Of a DNA stretch of 64,000 nucleotides, positions 43,702 through 54,985 are shown in pieces. Location of the stretch: contig JAPFBL010000560.1 in NCBI GenBank assembly GCA_026182355.1, positions 62,001 to 126,000 on the forward strand, in the 5' to 3' direction. Each line of letters begins with the position of its first letter. The stretch's first letter is position 1. Source of the DNA: Hermatobates lingyangjiaoensis. Taxonomy: Eukaryota; Arthropoda; Insecta; Hemiptera; Hermatobatidae. Position numbers and translations under genes: made by a program. The notes below the pieces were generated by a model that worked only from the letters and a program-made list of their open reading frames with translations, was not told the DNA's origin and did not search any database.

Positions 43702-44181
43702 AACCCTAAAACCACCGACACTGAGGACATAATTCGCCTCACCATCTTCTATAAGACCAAGAAAACTAGCAATCTACTCATTAAAAATGGCAATAGAGAA
43801 GTAACACCCGACCTTCAGCGTAGTCACCTGGTGTATAAGTTTTCATGTACTCAAGGGAACTGTGCAGCCCTTCCTTCTACCTACATCGGTATGACAACAA
43901 CGAAGCTGTCGAGGCGTCTAACCCTCCATCTCTCCACAGGAGCTCCTAAGGACCATGTTAAGAAAGAACACGGAGGTGCCCTCACTAGAAATATGCTAGT
44001 AGAGGGAACCTCAGTTTTGGCTAAGAACAGTGATCGAGGCAGGCTACAAATACTAGAGGCTTTATTAATCAAAGATTTGTGCCCCGCGCTGAACTCTCAA
44101 ATCAGTGACATGTTCGTCATCCCGAGTTCTAGGACCTTCGAACCTAAAATAAAATTTGTTCGAAACTCTCCCTTGTTGTGA
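43702..44181 (+). pseudogene. PLE protein C-terminal fragment with GIY-YIG endonuclease
   Basis: Open from the junction: TTDTEDIIRLTIFYKTKKTS, then HLVYKFSCTQGNCAALPS, TYIGMTTTKLSRRLTLHL, KKEHGGALTRNML and LQILEALLIKDLCP, ending at TGA. Typical Penelope-type GIY-YIG endonuclease without RT. No start codon of its own. Confidence 0.85.
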
Positions 44182-44346
44182 CCTGTCGAAGGCGAGAAGT
44201 GCTGGAGTGATTCAACTGTCTAACGCGTGGGTGCGCGCATGTAGCGCTGCTTTGACAGTTACACGCTGCCACTATTTGAACTGTGCTTATTTAGTTTGTT
44301 GTTAATTTTTGGTTTATGTTTTAATTGTTTCGTTTTATTGTTTACT

Positions 44347-44387
44347 GTTTACCTGATGATGGCCAATGTGGCCGAAAGCTTGTTTCC
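44347..44387 (+). ncRNA. Hammerhead-ribozyme-like motif of the second coding PLE
   Basis: CTGATGA, spacer T, stem II GGCC/GGCC with an AATGT loop, GAA, self-complementary AGCT, T. Stem I is weak. Upstream of the N-terminal ORF as in the first PLE. Confidence 0.6.
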
Positions 44388-44588
44388 ATTTAGTTCTTTA
44401 ACCTAGTTTGTGTTTGTGAAGTGTCAAATATAGTTTGTTTCATTAGTTTTCTTCAAGATTGTTTTCCTATTCTTGTCATGGAATTAGGTAGATTAATTTT
44501 TGAGCTACCAGTGAATTATAAGAAAATAATAAGGCAAATAGAACATCTTTCTAAAAAGATTATTAATGCTGAAGCCGCTGTGCTTTTT

Positions 44589-44620
<32 letters not shown>

Positions 44621-44753
44621 CATTATATATATGTCTGTACTACGCAGATATTCTCTCACACTGTCTCAAGGCAATCAAATTTTTTTTAAAGAATTAACAA
44701 TATTAACAGCCAAGTATCCATATACATAGCTAGAAGAATATTTGTCAAGTCAC

Positions 44754-44844
44754 CATATCGCAAAGTCTTGCTTCTTCTATGTAATGCGTCGTGATGATAA
44801 TTGTCTTTCCTTGACCTTTTAAATATTGTATGAATTTCCAAACT
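44754..44844 (-). CDS. ABCH transporter exon (H-loop)
   Basis: Acceptor tttcag, donor gtgact. The protein reads VWKFIQYLKGQGKTIIITTH, then YIEEARLCDM. The His of TTHY is the switch (H-loop) residue. It begins with one base completing Arg from the preceding exon, in the phase expected if the Walker B base were absent. Confidence 0.92.
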
Positions 44845-45042
44845 CTGAAAAAAATGATTAAAAGTTATATAATCAAATATACGCTATTAACAAAGTCAAA
44901 GCTTATGCAGTTATAATTACAAAGAAAAACTCATTTATTTGAGATAGTCAATTAGTTTACGTCATCATCAAAAACAAAAAAAAAACAAAAATATTAAATC
45001 AGTTAAAAAATTGTATTTTTTTTTCATTGGTGATATGTTAAC

Positions 45043-45328
45043 CAGTGATGGGATTCAGCCGGTTCGTGCGAACCGGTGCTTAAAATATTACGAGTTCGGC
45101 GAACCGGTTGTTAAGATTACGTAAACCCCTATTCAGACCTATATTAATTAGCCCACTATCAAACTCCACAAGTGTCGCGTGACTCACGTAACTTGTGCAT
45201 GTATGACAACTTAATTTGCGCATGTATATAGCCTATATATAACTAAACAATTTAGTTACCGAACTCATAATATTTTAAGCACCGGTTTGCACGAACCGGT
45301 TCTTAAAAAAATTTGAATCCCACCACTG
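45043..45328. mobile_element. Non-autonomous hAT-like element
   Basis: CAGTGATGGGATTCAGCCGG at the left and its inverse-type end AATCCCACCACTG at the right, with internal inverted CGAACCGGTGCTTAAAATAT words. Flanks ATGTTAAC and ATGTGTCAAC are similar but not a clean 8-bp duplication. Confidence 0.68.
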
Positions 45329-45747
45329 ATGTGTCAACATCAATCCTTAAATATTTAAAATATTTAAAACCGAAATTCGTAATACTAAAAATAAAATGTA
45401 TACATTTATTTTATTTATTGGTTAGTTTAAATAAATGTCATCAAAAATAATAAAAATGTCGTCAAAATCACATTTTTGTCATTGAACACAAAGTCAACTC
45501 ACAAAAAAAATTTTTTTTTATTTCTACAGCTATAGGAATTACATTTTTTTTAGATTTTAGAGCTTGGAAAAGGTGCTATTTTATGGGAAAGAGAAACTAA
45601 TTTGTTTTTCATACTAATAGCTATCCCATTATATTCAATTTTTTTCCAGTACAAATTTTATTTTCTTTTTTCACCTTTAGAAAAACTGAATTTACTAGTA
45701 GTATAAACTATCATACTTTATTACTAGTCAGATTAGTTCACAGTTCT

Positions 45748-45748
<1 letters not shown>

Positions 45749-45778
<30 letters not shown>
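45749..45778. repeat. Poly-A tract
   Basis: About 29 A in a row. It could mark the 3' end of a retroposed sequence, but no parent was recognised. Confidence 0.9.
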
Positions 45779-45782
<4 letters not shown>

Positions 45783-46940
45783 AAATGGTGTATTGTAGGT
45801 TTATAATGGTTAATGATTAATAGTTTATACAAAAACTGACATTTTAGAAAACCGGTTTTCGAATAGTAATTTTTCCAGAAAACCGGTTTTAACCGGTTTC
45901 GAATTTTTATAAAAAAAAATTTGTTTGCTCGAATATTCTGTAATTCGAACAAAAAATGTCGTTTGTTCGGTAGGTTGTAGTTAATACAGATCCGAGTATT
46001 AACTAAGTACATGCATTTTTTCATTACCACAGAGGTTAGTATGAGTAAGAACTTCAGCAGCAGGGTACGAGGTAAGACGGATTACTATAATTTTAATATT
46101 AATGATATTAACTAAGTAGTTTAACTAGTCTGGGGCTCCAAATTCGTGAGTATGTTGGGTCAATAGACTCCGTTAAGAAGAGTTTTGAAGGCAGGCGGCG
46201 AGGGAGGATCAAAGTTAATCCCTTATGACACGGGTTGACAGTTGAGGGGCTGCTCGGCTAGGTGAACAAGCCAATGCAGGCTGAGAAAGTCTTCTAAGTG
46301 GACTTTGGGGGTTCAATAAAAATATCTAGCAACAGGAAAGCTACAGCACAGATGTTATCTCTTCGGCGTCCCAACCCAGACTGAGTTTTTGACTGAAATT
46401 ATTTACTGTTCAATTTTATTGATAGTAAAATTTTTTTATGCAATTTAGTAGAACAAAGAAATAATAATTGACCAGGATTAAATAACTTTAAAAACAATTA
46501 GTCGTTATTTATGCATAATTTTCACATTTAAGTATGTAAATATTTTTATAACAGTGAAACGAGTTATTCAGCAAAGGGTTCGAATAAATTAAAACAATAT
46601 TTTTTCATATTTTTATAATAACCATATTATTATATCCCCAGGTGCTCTAAAGGGGTAATATTGGTGTTGGCTACTTATTTTGATGTTGAGATTCATCTGT
46701 CAATGATGAAGATATTTTTATGGAACACTTTGATATTATTTTTTACTCAATTTAAAATATTATGGTGTTTCATTCGTATACTGATAATGTTTCATTTATA
46801 TTATGACTTCAGTTAATGTAAATTAAATAGTCTACTTAGTAAAAAGTACTGGTAGTTAATCAATAGTAAGTGTTAATGATAATTTCTTTTTATATTAATG
46901 TGTACAATCACATTTTCTATGAGTTTCCGGGGAAAGGTAT

Positions 46941-47176
46941 ATGATTCGTTACGATGGTGACCAATAGGAGAGTAGAGTAGGTCCATGCGTGCGGTCCCAG
47001 TTACCCGCTGCCCAGCGAAGCCTCTGTTATTCTGCCAATGGGTATAGAAGTTGCACAGTCCCTCTGTTACATAACCCTCTGTGATATATCACAGAGGGAC
47101 TGTGCAACTTCTATACCCATTGGCAGAATAATGGAGGCTTCGCTGGGCAGCGGGTAACTGCATTGTAACGAATCAT
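46941..47176. mobile_element. MITE/palindrome with ATGATTCGTTACGATGG termini
   Basis: Terminal inverted repeats ATGATTCGTTACGATG and inverse at 47161-47176. An inner near-perfect palindrome pairs CGCTGCCCAGCGAAGCCTC with its inverse around GTGATATATCAC. Relative of 11640-11740. Confidence 0.72.
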
Positions 47177-47199
47177 ACATTTATAGATAATCTACTATC

Positions 47200-47516
47200 C
47201 TGCATAAAAAAAGTGTATTTACGCATATCAGCGTAAAACCCTCCGGATTATCCTGGACGCAGCCCATTACGCCCCAAATGAGTTCCTCCACCAAGAGGTC
47301 AAAGTGGAGCGCCTCTGCAGGTTTATTCAAAATCTGGGAATGAAGGCAGATTGCAGCAACGCGGATTCTTCTAACACGCTGATAACGAACATCAAGACAC
47401 TCCTCACTCAGGATGGTCAGAATGAACAAGATCAGCTGCCGAGGAGAGCTGTGGCTTCGGCTGCGGTAGAGGAAGGCCCAGAAGGTTTGACAGGGATTCT
47501 TCAACAACATTACTAA
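47200..47516 (+). mobile_element. Non-LTR retrotransposon ORF2 C-terminal fragment
   Basis: The frame reads YAYQRKTLRIILDAAHYAPN, then EFLHQEVKVERLCRFIQNLG and MKADCSNADSS. The pattern RKTLRIILDAxxYxxN-xLHxxxxVE is the conserved tail of jockey/CR1-type reverse transcriptase ORFs. It ends with TAA at 47514-47516. Confidence 0.75.
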
Positions 47517-47853
47517 CCTAGTTCGTATTTTACGTAAATAATAATCTTATTAATAGTACATTACTACTATATTTATAATTTATACTCCTATCATAATTGA
47601 TAGTCCATATTGTCAATTTATATTATTATTATTGTTGTTATTTAAATTATTATTAGTGTTGTTATTGTTATTAGAATGGCCTAGCCTGAGGTAATGTGTG
47701 AAACAGTTCCAGGCTAGTGTCCAAGAAGAAAAGGGGGTGTTTTAGTTGGTAGTTTGGTTTATCTGGAAGCCCAGCACAATGTGCGTAAAGGCTTTTCCCC
47801 TCCTTACCCCAAAAAAAAAATCAGCATTATCACTATATTATTATTGTTATACA

Positions 47854-48703
47854 TCTATATATAAATTCTCTTCGTGGCTCTGTATGTATGTATGTCTGTT
47901 TGTACCTTATGCATTCGGCCTACAATGGACCTTTTTTCAAAAATTCTTTTGCAAGGCACTTTCTATAGGTCTTGGGGTGGTTTTAGGCTATTAAACTCTC
48001 GGGGCAGCCTAACCCAGGCCCCCTAGGGCCCTATAATAGATAAGGTTTGCTGTATAACTTGTTTGTTTACATTTTGACTTTAATTGGTAATGGCAACCGC
48101 AGGTAGGTTATTCTTTGTGATAATATTTCCACATGCTTTGTTCAATTATTTTTTCGATACAATGTTTCTTCATAAACAAATAATATTTCATCAAAATATT
48201 GTTATTCAAACTTTTAAGAGACAATTTTGTTTACTGATATAATTTTAATTGGACATTTAAAACTGTGTGAAGTCTTCAAATTGAAATCATTGAATAAAAT
48301 GTAATGTGATATGGTTTAGCCTCTTCAACTAACTGGTTCCTAATTGAATTGGGGGTTTAAAATTCGTATCATATTTAACAGATAAGACATATCACATTTA
48401 ATGAGCTTAGACTTCTTTCAAATTTCTTGATGTATTGTTCGGCAAAAAATATTCTTTTTATTATTTGTTTAATCTAATCTATCAACTTCCAATATTATTA
48501 GACAATGTGTGAAAATTATAATCACTGTTAGATTATATATTTTTTGCGTAATCTATAATTTTAATTCTGTATTAATTTCGTTTATCTCAAAAAAATTAAG
48601 TGTAACGGAACTATAGAAAATTTAAATTGTTTTCGTTATATGTAATTTATTATTAGAGTTGAAATTAAATTGTTTCCCGGGTAAAGCCGGGTAGATCAGC
48701 TAG
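47854..48703 (+). mobile_element. Non-autonomous Helitron
   Basis: Starts TCTATATATAAATTCTCTTC directly after A, and ends with a GC hairpin (CCCGG, loop, CCGGG at 48676-48691) twelve bases before CTAG, followed by T. This is the Helitron signature: 5' TC, 3' hairpin plus CTRR, insertion between A and T, no target duplication. No Rep/helicase frame is present. Confidence 0.82.
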
Positions 48704-50300
48704 TTATTATTAATATTATTATTATTATTAATAAGCATAAGACTTAGGATTAAGCTATTAGTTTGTAAGATACATTGTACAATAGGGGAAAAAGCCCGGT
48801 GGGGGACACCTAGTGTAAAACGTAAATATGTAAAATCTGTAAATTGGGAGAAATCCCCTAATAAAGAATTTCCATTCTGTTGCATAAAAAAACAGCACAG
48901 AGTGGGCTTTGGTCTTACGAAGACTGTCTATTTATTCTTACACAGTTCTTTTCCAATTGGTCACACTAAGTGTGGCCAAGTGAATTACGTCTGGGAGCCA
49001 ACCATTCAATAGTTGGTCCTTTTTTTTTCGTTCCCTGAATGACAGTAAGCTGATTTTTTCTCCATTCTTTCATAATTCATTCTTACTATATCCTCGAGTC
49101 ATTCTATTCACCTCAACTTGATTAATTCCATCATGTTACTCTAACAGTACAGCTCTGTTCTTTCCTCTTCTCCATTAGCCCTCGTCATATATTGGCCTTC
49201 ATGTTTGTTTTAACTATATTTATCTTGACAAAATATTAATAATTTTAATTATATGCTTTGAACTCATGTTTCATTAGTGGAAATCACTGTTGATATAACA
49301 TTTAGTTTCATTTCCCATATCAAGAAAGATGAACGACACATTGTTCACTTTGCGAAGTAGACAGAGTTTCTCTTCTTTGCTCTACTTCGATAGCAATGTT
49401 ATTTTCGTCATTTAGCTACACTCTTGATAACTGTCTTTCTTTTGTTTATTAGTTTTACCCAGAGTGGCCTTCTCTTGTAGTATATAAGCAAATTTTGTAT
49501 ATATACTACTGCGAGAACTGAGTTTTAGACTCAAAGACCATACGACCACGAAACATACTCACCATGGACAGGACAAACGACAAAAACTAACATACCGACC
49601 TACCCGACAGACCTTAACAATTAAAGTAGAACAAACAGACAAGCAGGTGAAAGCCTCTGGCTTGGAACTGCCTGACCCCAACGTGCATCATTGCACGTAA
49701 AATCTCGTTGGTCGTTGGTTGGTGTGTTTTCAGACCGCAGTGATTTAAATGACAAATATTACAATCAACGTAATTAGATACATATGAATAAATCAAATTA
49801 TTAACATTAACATTATTTCAACTTCATTTTTAAACATTAACTCCGCATTTTTTTTAGTAGTATACCACCTACTAAAACAAAAACTAAACATTTTCGTTAT
49901 TTAACATTTGTTTAATAACACTTTTTTTTCAGAAGTTTAAAATAATATTACGTAAACAAAAATGTCCTTAAATATGTAATATTAGTGTTTTTTTACGGAT
50001 TAACAGTCGAAGTTGAAATATAAGAAGATGAATCCTTTACTTTTGGTTATAACGTTTTTTATTTTTGTTTTCCCTTCTAAGAAAACTTCTAAATAAGATT
50101 TGTATCTGGATTAAAAAGTCTTTAATTTGTATTTTGAAATGGGATGTAGTAATGATATTGAGAATATGTTATTATAAAAGTTTGTATATAAACAAAATTG
50201 CAATAAAAACTTTGTGGTCGTAATTCACGAAAAAAAAAAATTCAAGTGGTCAAAGTATTCAATGAGATATTGTCAATTGCGTGATTGTAATTAAATAAAA
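48704..50300. other. ABCH intron stretch with no assigned feature
   Basis: Mixed sequence; 48780-49480 is less AT-rich and may contain degraded repeats (for example GGTCACACTAAGTGTGGCC inverted pairs at 48959). Nothing coding is supported. Confidence 0.4.
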
Positions 50301-50305
50301 TTAAT

Positions 50306-50528
50306 AAAAAGATTTCACATAAACACGTGAAATAAAATCAATGATCAAACCACAATAAGAAAATGGGAAAACAAGACTAAGATCTTTCAACCGTAACAAG
50401 CTGTCTTCGTCAGAGTCAAAAACCCAACTCCAGTTGGGACTCTGAGCGGACTCTGACGAAGACCGCTTGTTACGGTTGAAAAATCTTAGTCTTGTTTTCC
50501 CATTTTCTTATTGTGGTTTGATCATTGA
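50306..50528. mobile_element. PLE palindrome, family A
   Basis: Complete arms with outer word GATTTCACATAAACACGTG and hammerhead motifs on both strands; the centre is CAACTCCAGTTGGGACTCTGAG. It ends about 17 bases from the donor of ABCH exon 50546-50654. Confidence 0.88.
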
Positions 50529-50545
50529 ATACAATTAAAAATTAC

Positions 50546-50654
50546 CTTTCTCTTAGAACTGGATCAAGTCCAACTGTAGGCTCATCTAAGGATTAAGAGG
50601 TCTGGTCTATGAATTAAAGCAACTGCAAATGAAGTCCTTCTCTGCTGCCCAATG
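50546..50654 (-). pseudogene. ABCH transporter exon with signature and Walker B, carrying a 1-base frameshift
   Basis: Acceptor ttacag, donor gtaatt. The protein reads SIGQQRRTSFAVALIHRPDL, then LIL; here one extra base (T at 50587 on plus, A in sense) breaks the frame before DEPTVGLDPVLRER. Without it the exon would be 108 bases and join the next exon in phase; with it a stop follows almost at once. The signature reads MSIGQ instead of LSGGQ, so a conserved Gly is also changed. PLE palindromes sit about 17 bases beyond its donor and about 37 bases beyond its acceptor. Either a decaying gene or a sequencing error at this base. Confidence 0.88.
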
Positions 50655-50691
50655 CTGTAAGACATGCGAGAATAACTTATAAGACATATAT

Positions 50692-51273
50692 AGTAATTCT
50701 AACGTAGTGCAATCAGTTATTATGTGGTATTTACTCATTGTAGGGTAAAAAGCTAATGAAATGGTCTCCACATATAAAAATTTAATGGTATAAAGAACGC
50801 GTTTCAAACACGTAGTGTTCTTCCTCAGGCATCAACTAAGAGTAAGTGTGAATGGTACAACTGACTGGGAATAGGATGGACGTGGGCGAGAGTATAGGGT
50901 ACATCTGTTTCATATTAGGAGGCAGGTACATTTCATTGTTATTATTTTTTTTTCCTAACTTCAGCCTAACATTTAGGAAAGAAAAATAACAATGAAATGT
51001 ACCTGCCTTCTAATATGAAACAGATATACACTCCATACCCACGTACATCCTATTCCCAGTCAGTTGTACCACAGACACTCACCCTTAGGTTCGTACTCTC
51101 TTCCTTATTTTATTTTCATTTTGTCCTATATTTACTTTGTACTATAGATAACTCTCTGATGTCATTGTATTTTTTAGTTAATGCCTGAGGAAGAACACTA
51201 CATGCTTGTAACGCGTTGTTTATACCATTAAATTTTTATATGTGGAGACCATTTCATTAGCTTCTTACCCTAC
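50692..51273. mobile_element. PLE palindrome, family N, with target duplication
   Basis: Flanked by AAGACATATAT at 50681-50691 and 51274-51284. The left arm starts with TAACGTAGTGCAATCAGTTA and is longer outward than the right. The inner inverted part includes AATGAAATGTACCTGCC and inverse. It lies about 37 bases outside ABCH exon 50546-50654. Confidence 0.85.
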
Positions 51274-51755
51274 AAGACATATATTAAATTCAGGGTCAAT
51301 AAATATTCTAAAATATGATTACACAGTTGTTTATATGAATAAAATTTTTGGTTATTTTATGATTTTTGTTTAAATTTAACTCTACATTTCAACCAGCACA
51401 CATCTTTGTGTAGTTAAAAGTTTTTTTTTTTATTTATATTTTATTCCAGCATGTTCCACTGTGTATTACATGCATCACCGTCAAATTGTATACAATACTT
51501 CGTTCATTTACAATACGATAATACTTATTTTAACTTATTTTACAATGATTCATAATTCTACAATATAATAATTTGTTTTTTTTTCTTTCTTATGTGTCTA
51601 TACTGTACTAAAATTTCACAAATTCTTTATAATATCGTTCTTTAATTAATGAGGAAGGCCTAACGGGCCACTCCTCTCCACAAACCAAGACCTTACGTAT
51701 GAGAGCCAGTCTTTGTGGTTACCACAAACAGCACTCATACACCAAGTGTCTAGGA

Positions 51756-52181
51756 CAGGAGTGGGAAACCTGCGGCCTGAAGGTCGCATGTGACCTTTTG
51801 AACCCTGATATGCGGCCTTTACGGTTTGTTGAGAAAAGTGTTTCCAAAATATAAAGAATTACAATTATGGTAATAAAGGCAAATAAATTTCGCATTTAGG
51901 AAGAAGACCATTCATGAATCATTACTTGAAAAGTCTAAGCTTTTAGAAAATCATTTTCCTGAGTTATCAGAGGTAATAAACGAAGGCAATGATGACAATG
52001 CTGAATCTTTTGAAAGATGCGAAACAGTTTTAGATGTACTGATCGAGTAATATAATGATAGATTCATGGGTTTTACAATATTAATATTATATAAGAATTT
52101 GCTTATTCATTCGTGGTGGCCTTTTGGGGAAGTGGACGAAGCTAAAATGGCCTTTACTCCAAGAAAGGCTCCCCACCCCTG
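51756..52181. mobile_element. Non-autonomous hAT element with perfect 8-bp duplication
   Basis: Termini CAGGAGTGGG and CCCCACCCCTG (inverse) are flanked by GTCTAGGA at 51748-51755 and again at 52182-52189. Subterminal words ACCTGCGGCC and TGCGGCCTTTACGG. 426 bases, no intact transposase. Confidence 0.9.
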
Positions 52182-52754
52182 GTCTAGGAGATTGGGGTGT
52201 CTCCGCGTTACATGCGCATGATGGACTAGGAGCTATTTTCAACCTGCTCAGGTATTCGTATTTAAAAGCAATATTAATTCTTTTACAATTGTTATAACGG
52301 TTATACGGCAAAATGTTTGTAACGGACCAACATGTAAAGTTAAGACAAAAATACAAAGAGTTGTTAAAAGTAGAAATATATATTACGATATCAAAAGAAA
52401 CATTACAGAGTTAGCTTCAATTGGGATATTTAATAGTTCAATTGACTAGTTCTCTTTTATTAACTGACATCCTGTAGTAGATAGACCTACAAGACATCGC
52501 CACAATTACTTGAACCTTTAAGAATTCTCACAATTTTAATATTTATCACTTAGTAAAAGATAATGTAAATCATGTGTTTATTATTTTATAATTTTAGCTT
52601 GCATTACATCTCAAAACACTGTTGAACTAATTGTATTAAAGATAATCTGGGAGCGAATTACTATCATAGACTGTGTAAACTACTTAACCAACTCAAGTGA
52701 GATAAATTGATTGATTACTACATATAGAGTGAGAAATGCAATATCTGCATTACC

Positions 52755-53037
52755 TATATATAGTATAATATATATATATATATACTAAATTTAAGAAACG
52801 GTCCACAAGGACTATACAACTTTAAATTACACAAAGCACGACACAGAAAAAAGAATAAACAGCACAATTACAGAATTCAGTATTTCGAACTGTTGTCCGT
52901 CATCAGGAGTAGACTAAAAGAGAGGACGAAGTGAGAGAGATCTCCCCACGTCGAAGAACAGAACGCGAAAATTCTGTAATTCTGTAAGTGTGCGTTTTAT
53001 TCTTTTTTTCTGTGTCGTGCTTTGTGTAATTTAAAGT

Positions 53038-53090
<53 letters not shown>
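52755..53090. mobile_element. PLE palindrome, family C, between TA tracts
   Basis: The left arm (ACACAAAGCACGACACAG with a GTTCGAAATA core on minus) and shorter right arm (TTCTGTGTCGTGCTTTGTG) are framed by TA tracts at 52755-52787 and 53038-53090. The right arm has lost the core. Confidence 0.82.
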
Positions 53091-53091
<1 letters not shown>

Positions 53092-53119
53092 TTCACTTAA
53101 TTAAACGAAACACGATCCA

Positions 53120-53460
53120 AACTGGACACAATACGAGTTCAAAATTCAAGAAGAGTAACACACAGAGTAAGGAAACACTTACAGACTCAAATTTTCGGGT
53201 AATCCGTCTTCAGGAGAAAAGAGAAAGGGAGACCAAGCACGTAGTAGACGCAACGGCAAGTAACCCATTAGTTCTGTTGACCACATGTAATTCCGTCAAA
53301 ATCTCGATATCGAATTTTTTCACGATCACTATTCTTTACTTATAGTAAAGTAATAAAATACAGTCAGTTGCTCTTGAAGATGGGAACCAGACGGACCCGA
53401 AACCGGTCGAGCTCTACAGAAACTTTGCGAGGTATGACGGACATCATTACTAATAATTAT
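53120..53460. mobile_element. PLE arms of families O and E
   Basis: 53120-53275 is a minus family O arm; 53285-53350 a piece of the dispersed repeat seen at 603-880; 53350-53460 a plus family E arm with hammerhead and the GACGGACATCATTAC end. Confidence 0.7.
53370..53412 (+). ncRNA. Hammerhead-ribozyme-like motif, family E
   Basis: Stem I GCTC/GAGC, TTGAAGA, T, GGG/CCC, GAA, ACCGGT, C, as at 9911-9953. Confidence 0.58.
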
Positions 53461-53929
53461 CCAACTTTAGTTTTGATATTTATGAACAAGATTTTCATTA
53501 AAAATGTCCTTTCCTCTTTCTTCAGACAAATTGACCAACACCAAGAACCAATCAGCGGGGTCTATAACAACATGGCTTCAGCGCCTAAGCTGTCCGACAC
53601 TGATTCCATTGTTCTCAAGCAGCAGACAGTTTTTCAAAACTATTTCCTTTAATACATAAATTTTTAACTTTTCCGTAAAAGTGCTATCAGACACTTTCAC
53701 GATTTTAGTAAGTAACTCCACAGTTTACCAGTATTTTATGATAAAAGGTAGCATTATTTAATAATAAATATATATATAGAGATTTAAAAAGATTTCACAT
53801 CGATGCTGTTAAGAAATATTATTGAATAGTCTCTAATTAAATTTAATAGATCAAATATTATAAACATTAGTAACGGTCTCTTCAAACTTGAAGTTTGAAG
53901 TAACTTCGTTACGAGGGCAATAGTCTCGT

Positions 53930-54200
53930 TTAAGAAGGTTGACAGCTAGCGGATAGTTTTTTACTCTTTCTTACTGTGCTGCTTTGTTTGACCAAACATC
54001 CCTTTCTGGAGATTAATCCTTTCCTGCGCTTTCACCCTTTTAAAATACCACTCTTCCTTCCCACTCTTCTCAACCCCTCACCAAATGTTTTCTTCATCTA
54101 GTGTTTCAGTTGGGTTTTTTGATTCTGACAAAGACCGCTTGTTACGCTTAGTCTTGTTTTCCCATTTCATATTGTGGTTTGATCATAGAAATATAAATCA
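53930..54200. mobile_element. Family A PLE remnant with shared spacer
   Basis: The spacer (CTTTCTTACTGTGCTGCTTTG) also found at 25440-25590, then a right arm whose hammerhead has an internal deletion (CGCTTGTTACGCTTAGTC). Confidence 0.65.
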
Positions 54201-54279
54201 TAATTTGGAGATCTTAGTCTTGTTTAATGTATGTTATTTATTACAATGAAGCAAAACTATTGAAATCAGTTTCTATTAC

Positions 54280-54434
54280 CTCATGTGCTCCACCTTCTTG
54301 TCGAGATTTGGTAGGTCTAAGATTCTCTTCAGTTCATTCTGCCTTGCTTCGAGTTTCTCTGGCTCAACTTTTAGCATTGTTCCATACATTTTAAACGTTT
54401 CTCTGATAGTTAACTGTGGAACTAAAGAAATTTC
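54280..54434 (-). CDS. ABCH transporter exon (helical subdomain)
   Basis: Acceptor tttcag, donor gtaata. The protein reads EISLVPQLTIRETFKMYGT, then EPEKLEARQNELKRILDLP and LDKKVEHM. This is the stretch between Q-loop and signature. It ends with two bases (AG) that pair with the C of the next exon to give Ser. Confidence 0.92.
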
Positions 54435-54574
54435 CTGAAAATAAAATATATTGATAACTAATTTCCTGCATCATTCTCACTTTTAATCTTTACACCATTT
54501 GTTTTTAATAATGGTGGTTGGTAAAAATATTTTAAATACATGCTTATTGTTAGTACCACTGAGGTTATTATGAT

Positions 54575-54985
54575 TTATATTATTAGTATGACAAACCGTC
54601 ATACCTCGTAAGATGATCCTGGAGTTGTTGGAATGCTTTCGGACGTTGTCCATCTTCAATCGCAACTAGCCTACTGAGGTGTTATGAAGGGGTTATCCGT
54701 CAAGTCCACTGCTCTGTAGGTTAGTTATGATTCGGGCGTATCTCAGAGGTTTTGTTTGCCTCTATCCAAGGCTAGAGCTTGTAACTCCCGAGATGCGGCA
54801 AAAGAACTTTCACATAAAAAAGGCATCAGTCTGTTTTGTTTGTTGTTTTCAGTGATATGGCTGAATAAGCTGGGAGCACTAGATAACACCAAAACAGGTT
54901 AGTTATGATCGAAGATCGACAACGTCCGAAAGCGCTCCAACAACTCCAGGATCATCTTACGAGCTACAACTGTTTTTCATACTAA
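54575..54985. mobile_element. PLE palindrome, family M
   Basis: The left arm has GTCATACCTCGTAAGATGAT and the right its inverse. Stem III AGCGCT is present in the right arm and altered in the left. The centre is about 200 bases. It lies about 140 bases upstream of ABCH exon 54280-54434. Confidence 0.75.

Larger units (their letters stand above)
43531..44625. mobile_element. Asymmetric PLE palindrome with protein fragments
   Basis: (TA)n, then the N-terminal ORF on minus (43546-43701), an abrupt junction, then the endonuclease part on plus (about 43702-44181), UTR, hammerhead-like motif, the N-terminal ORF on plus (44480-44592) and (TA)n. Both outer ends are the same PLE region next to TA repeats, but the left arm reaches inward only 156 bases and the right about 890. 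Confidence 0.88.
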
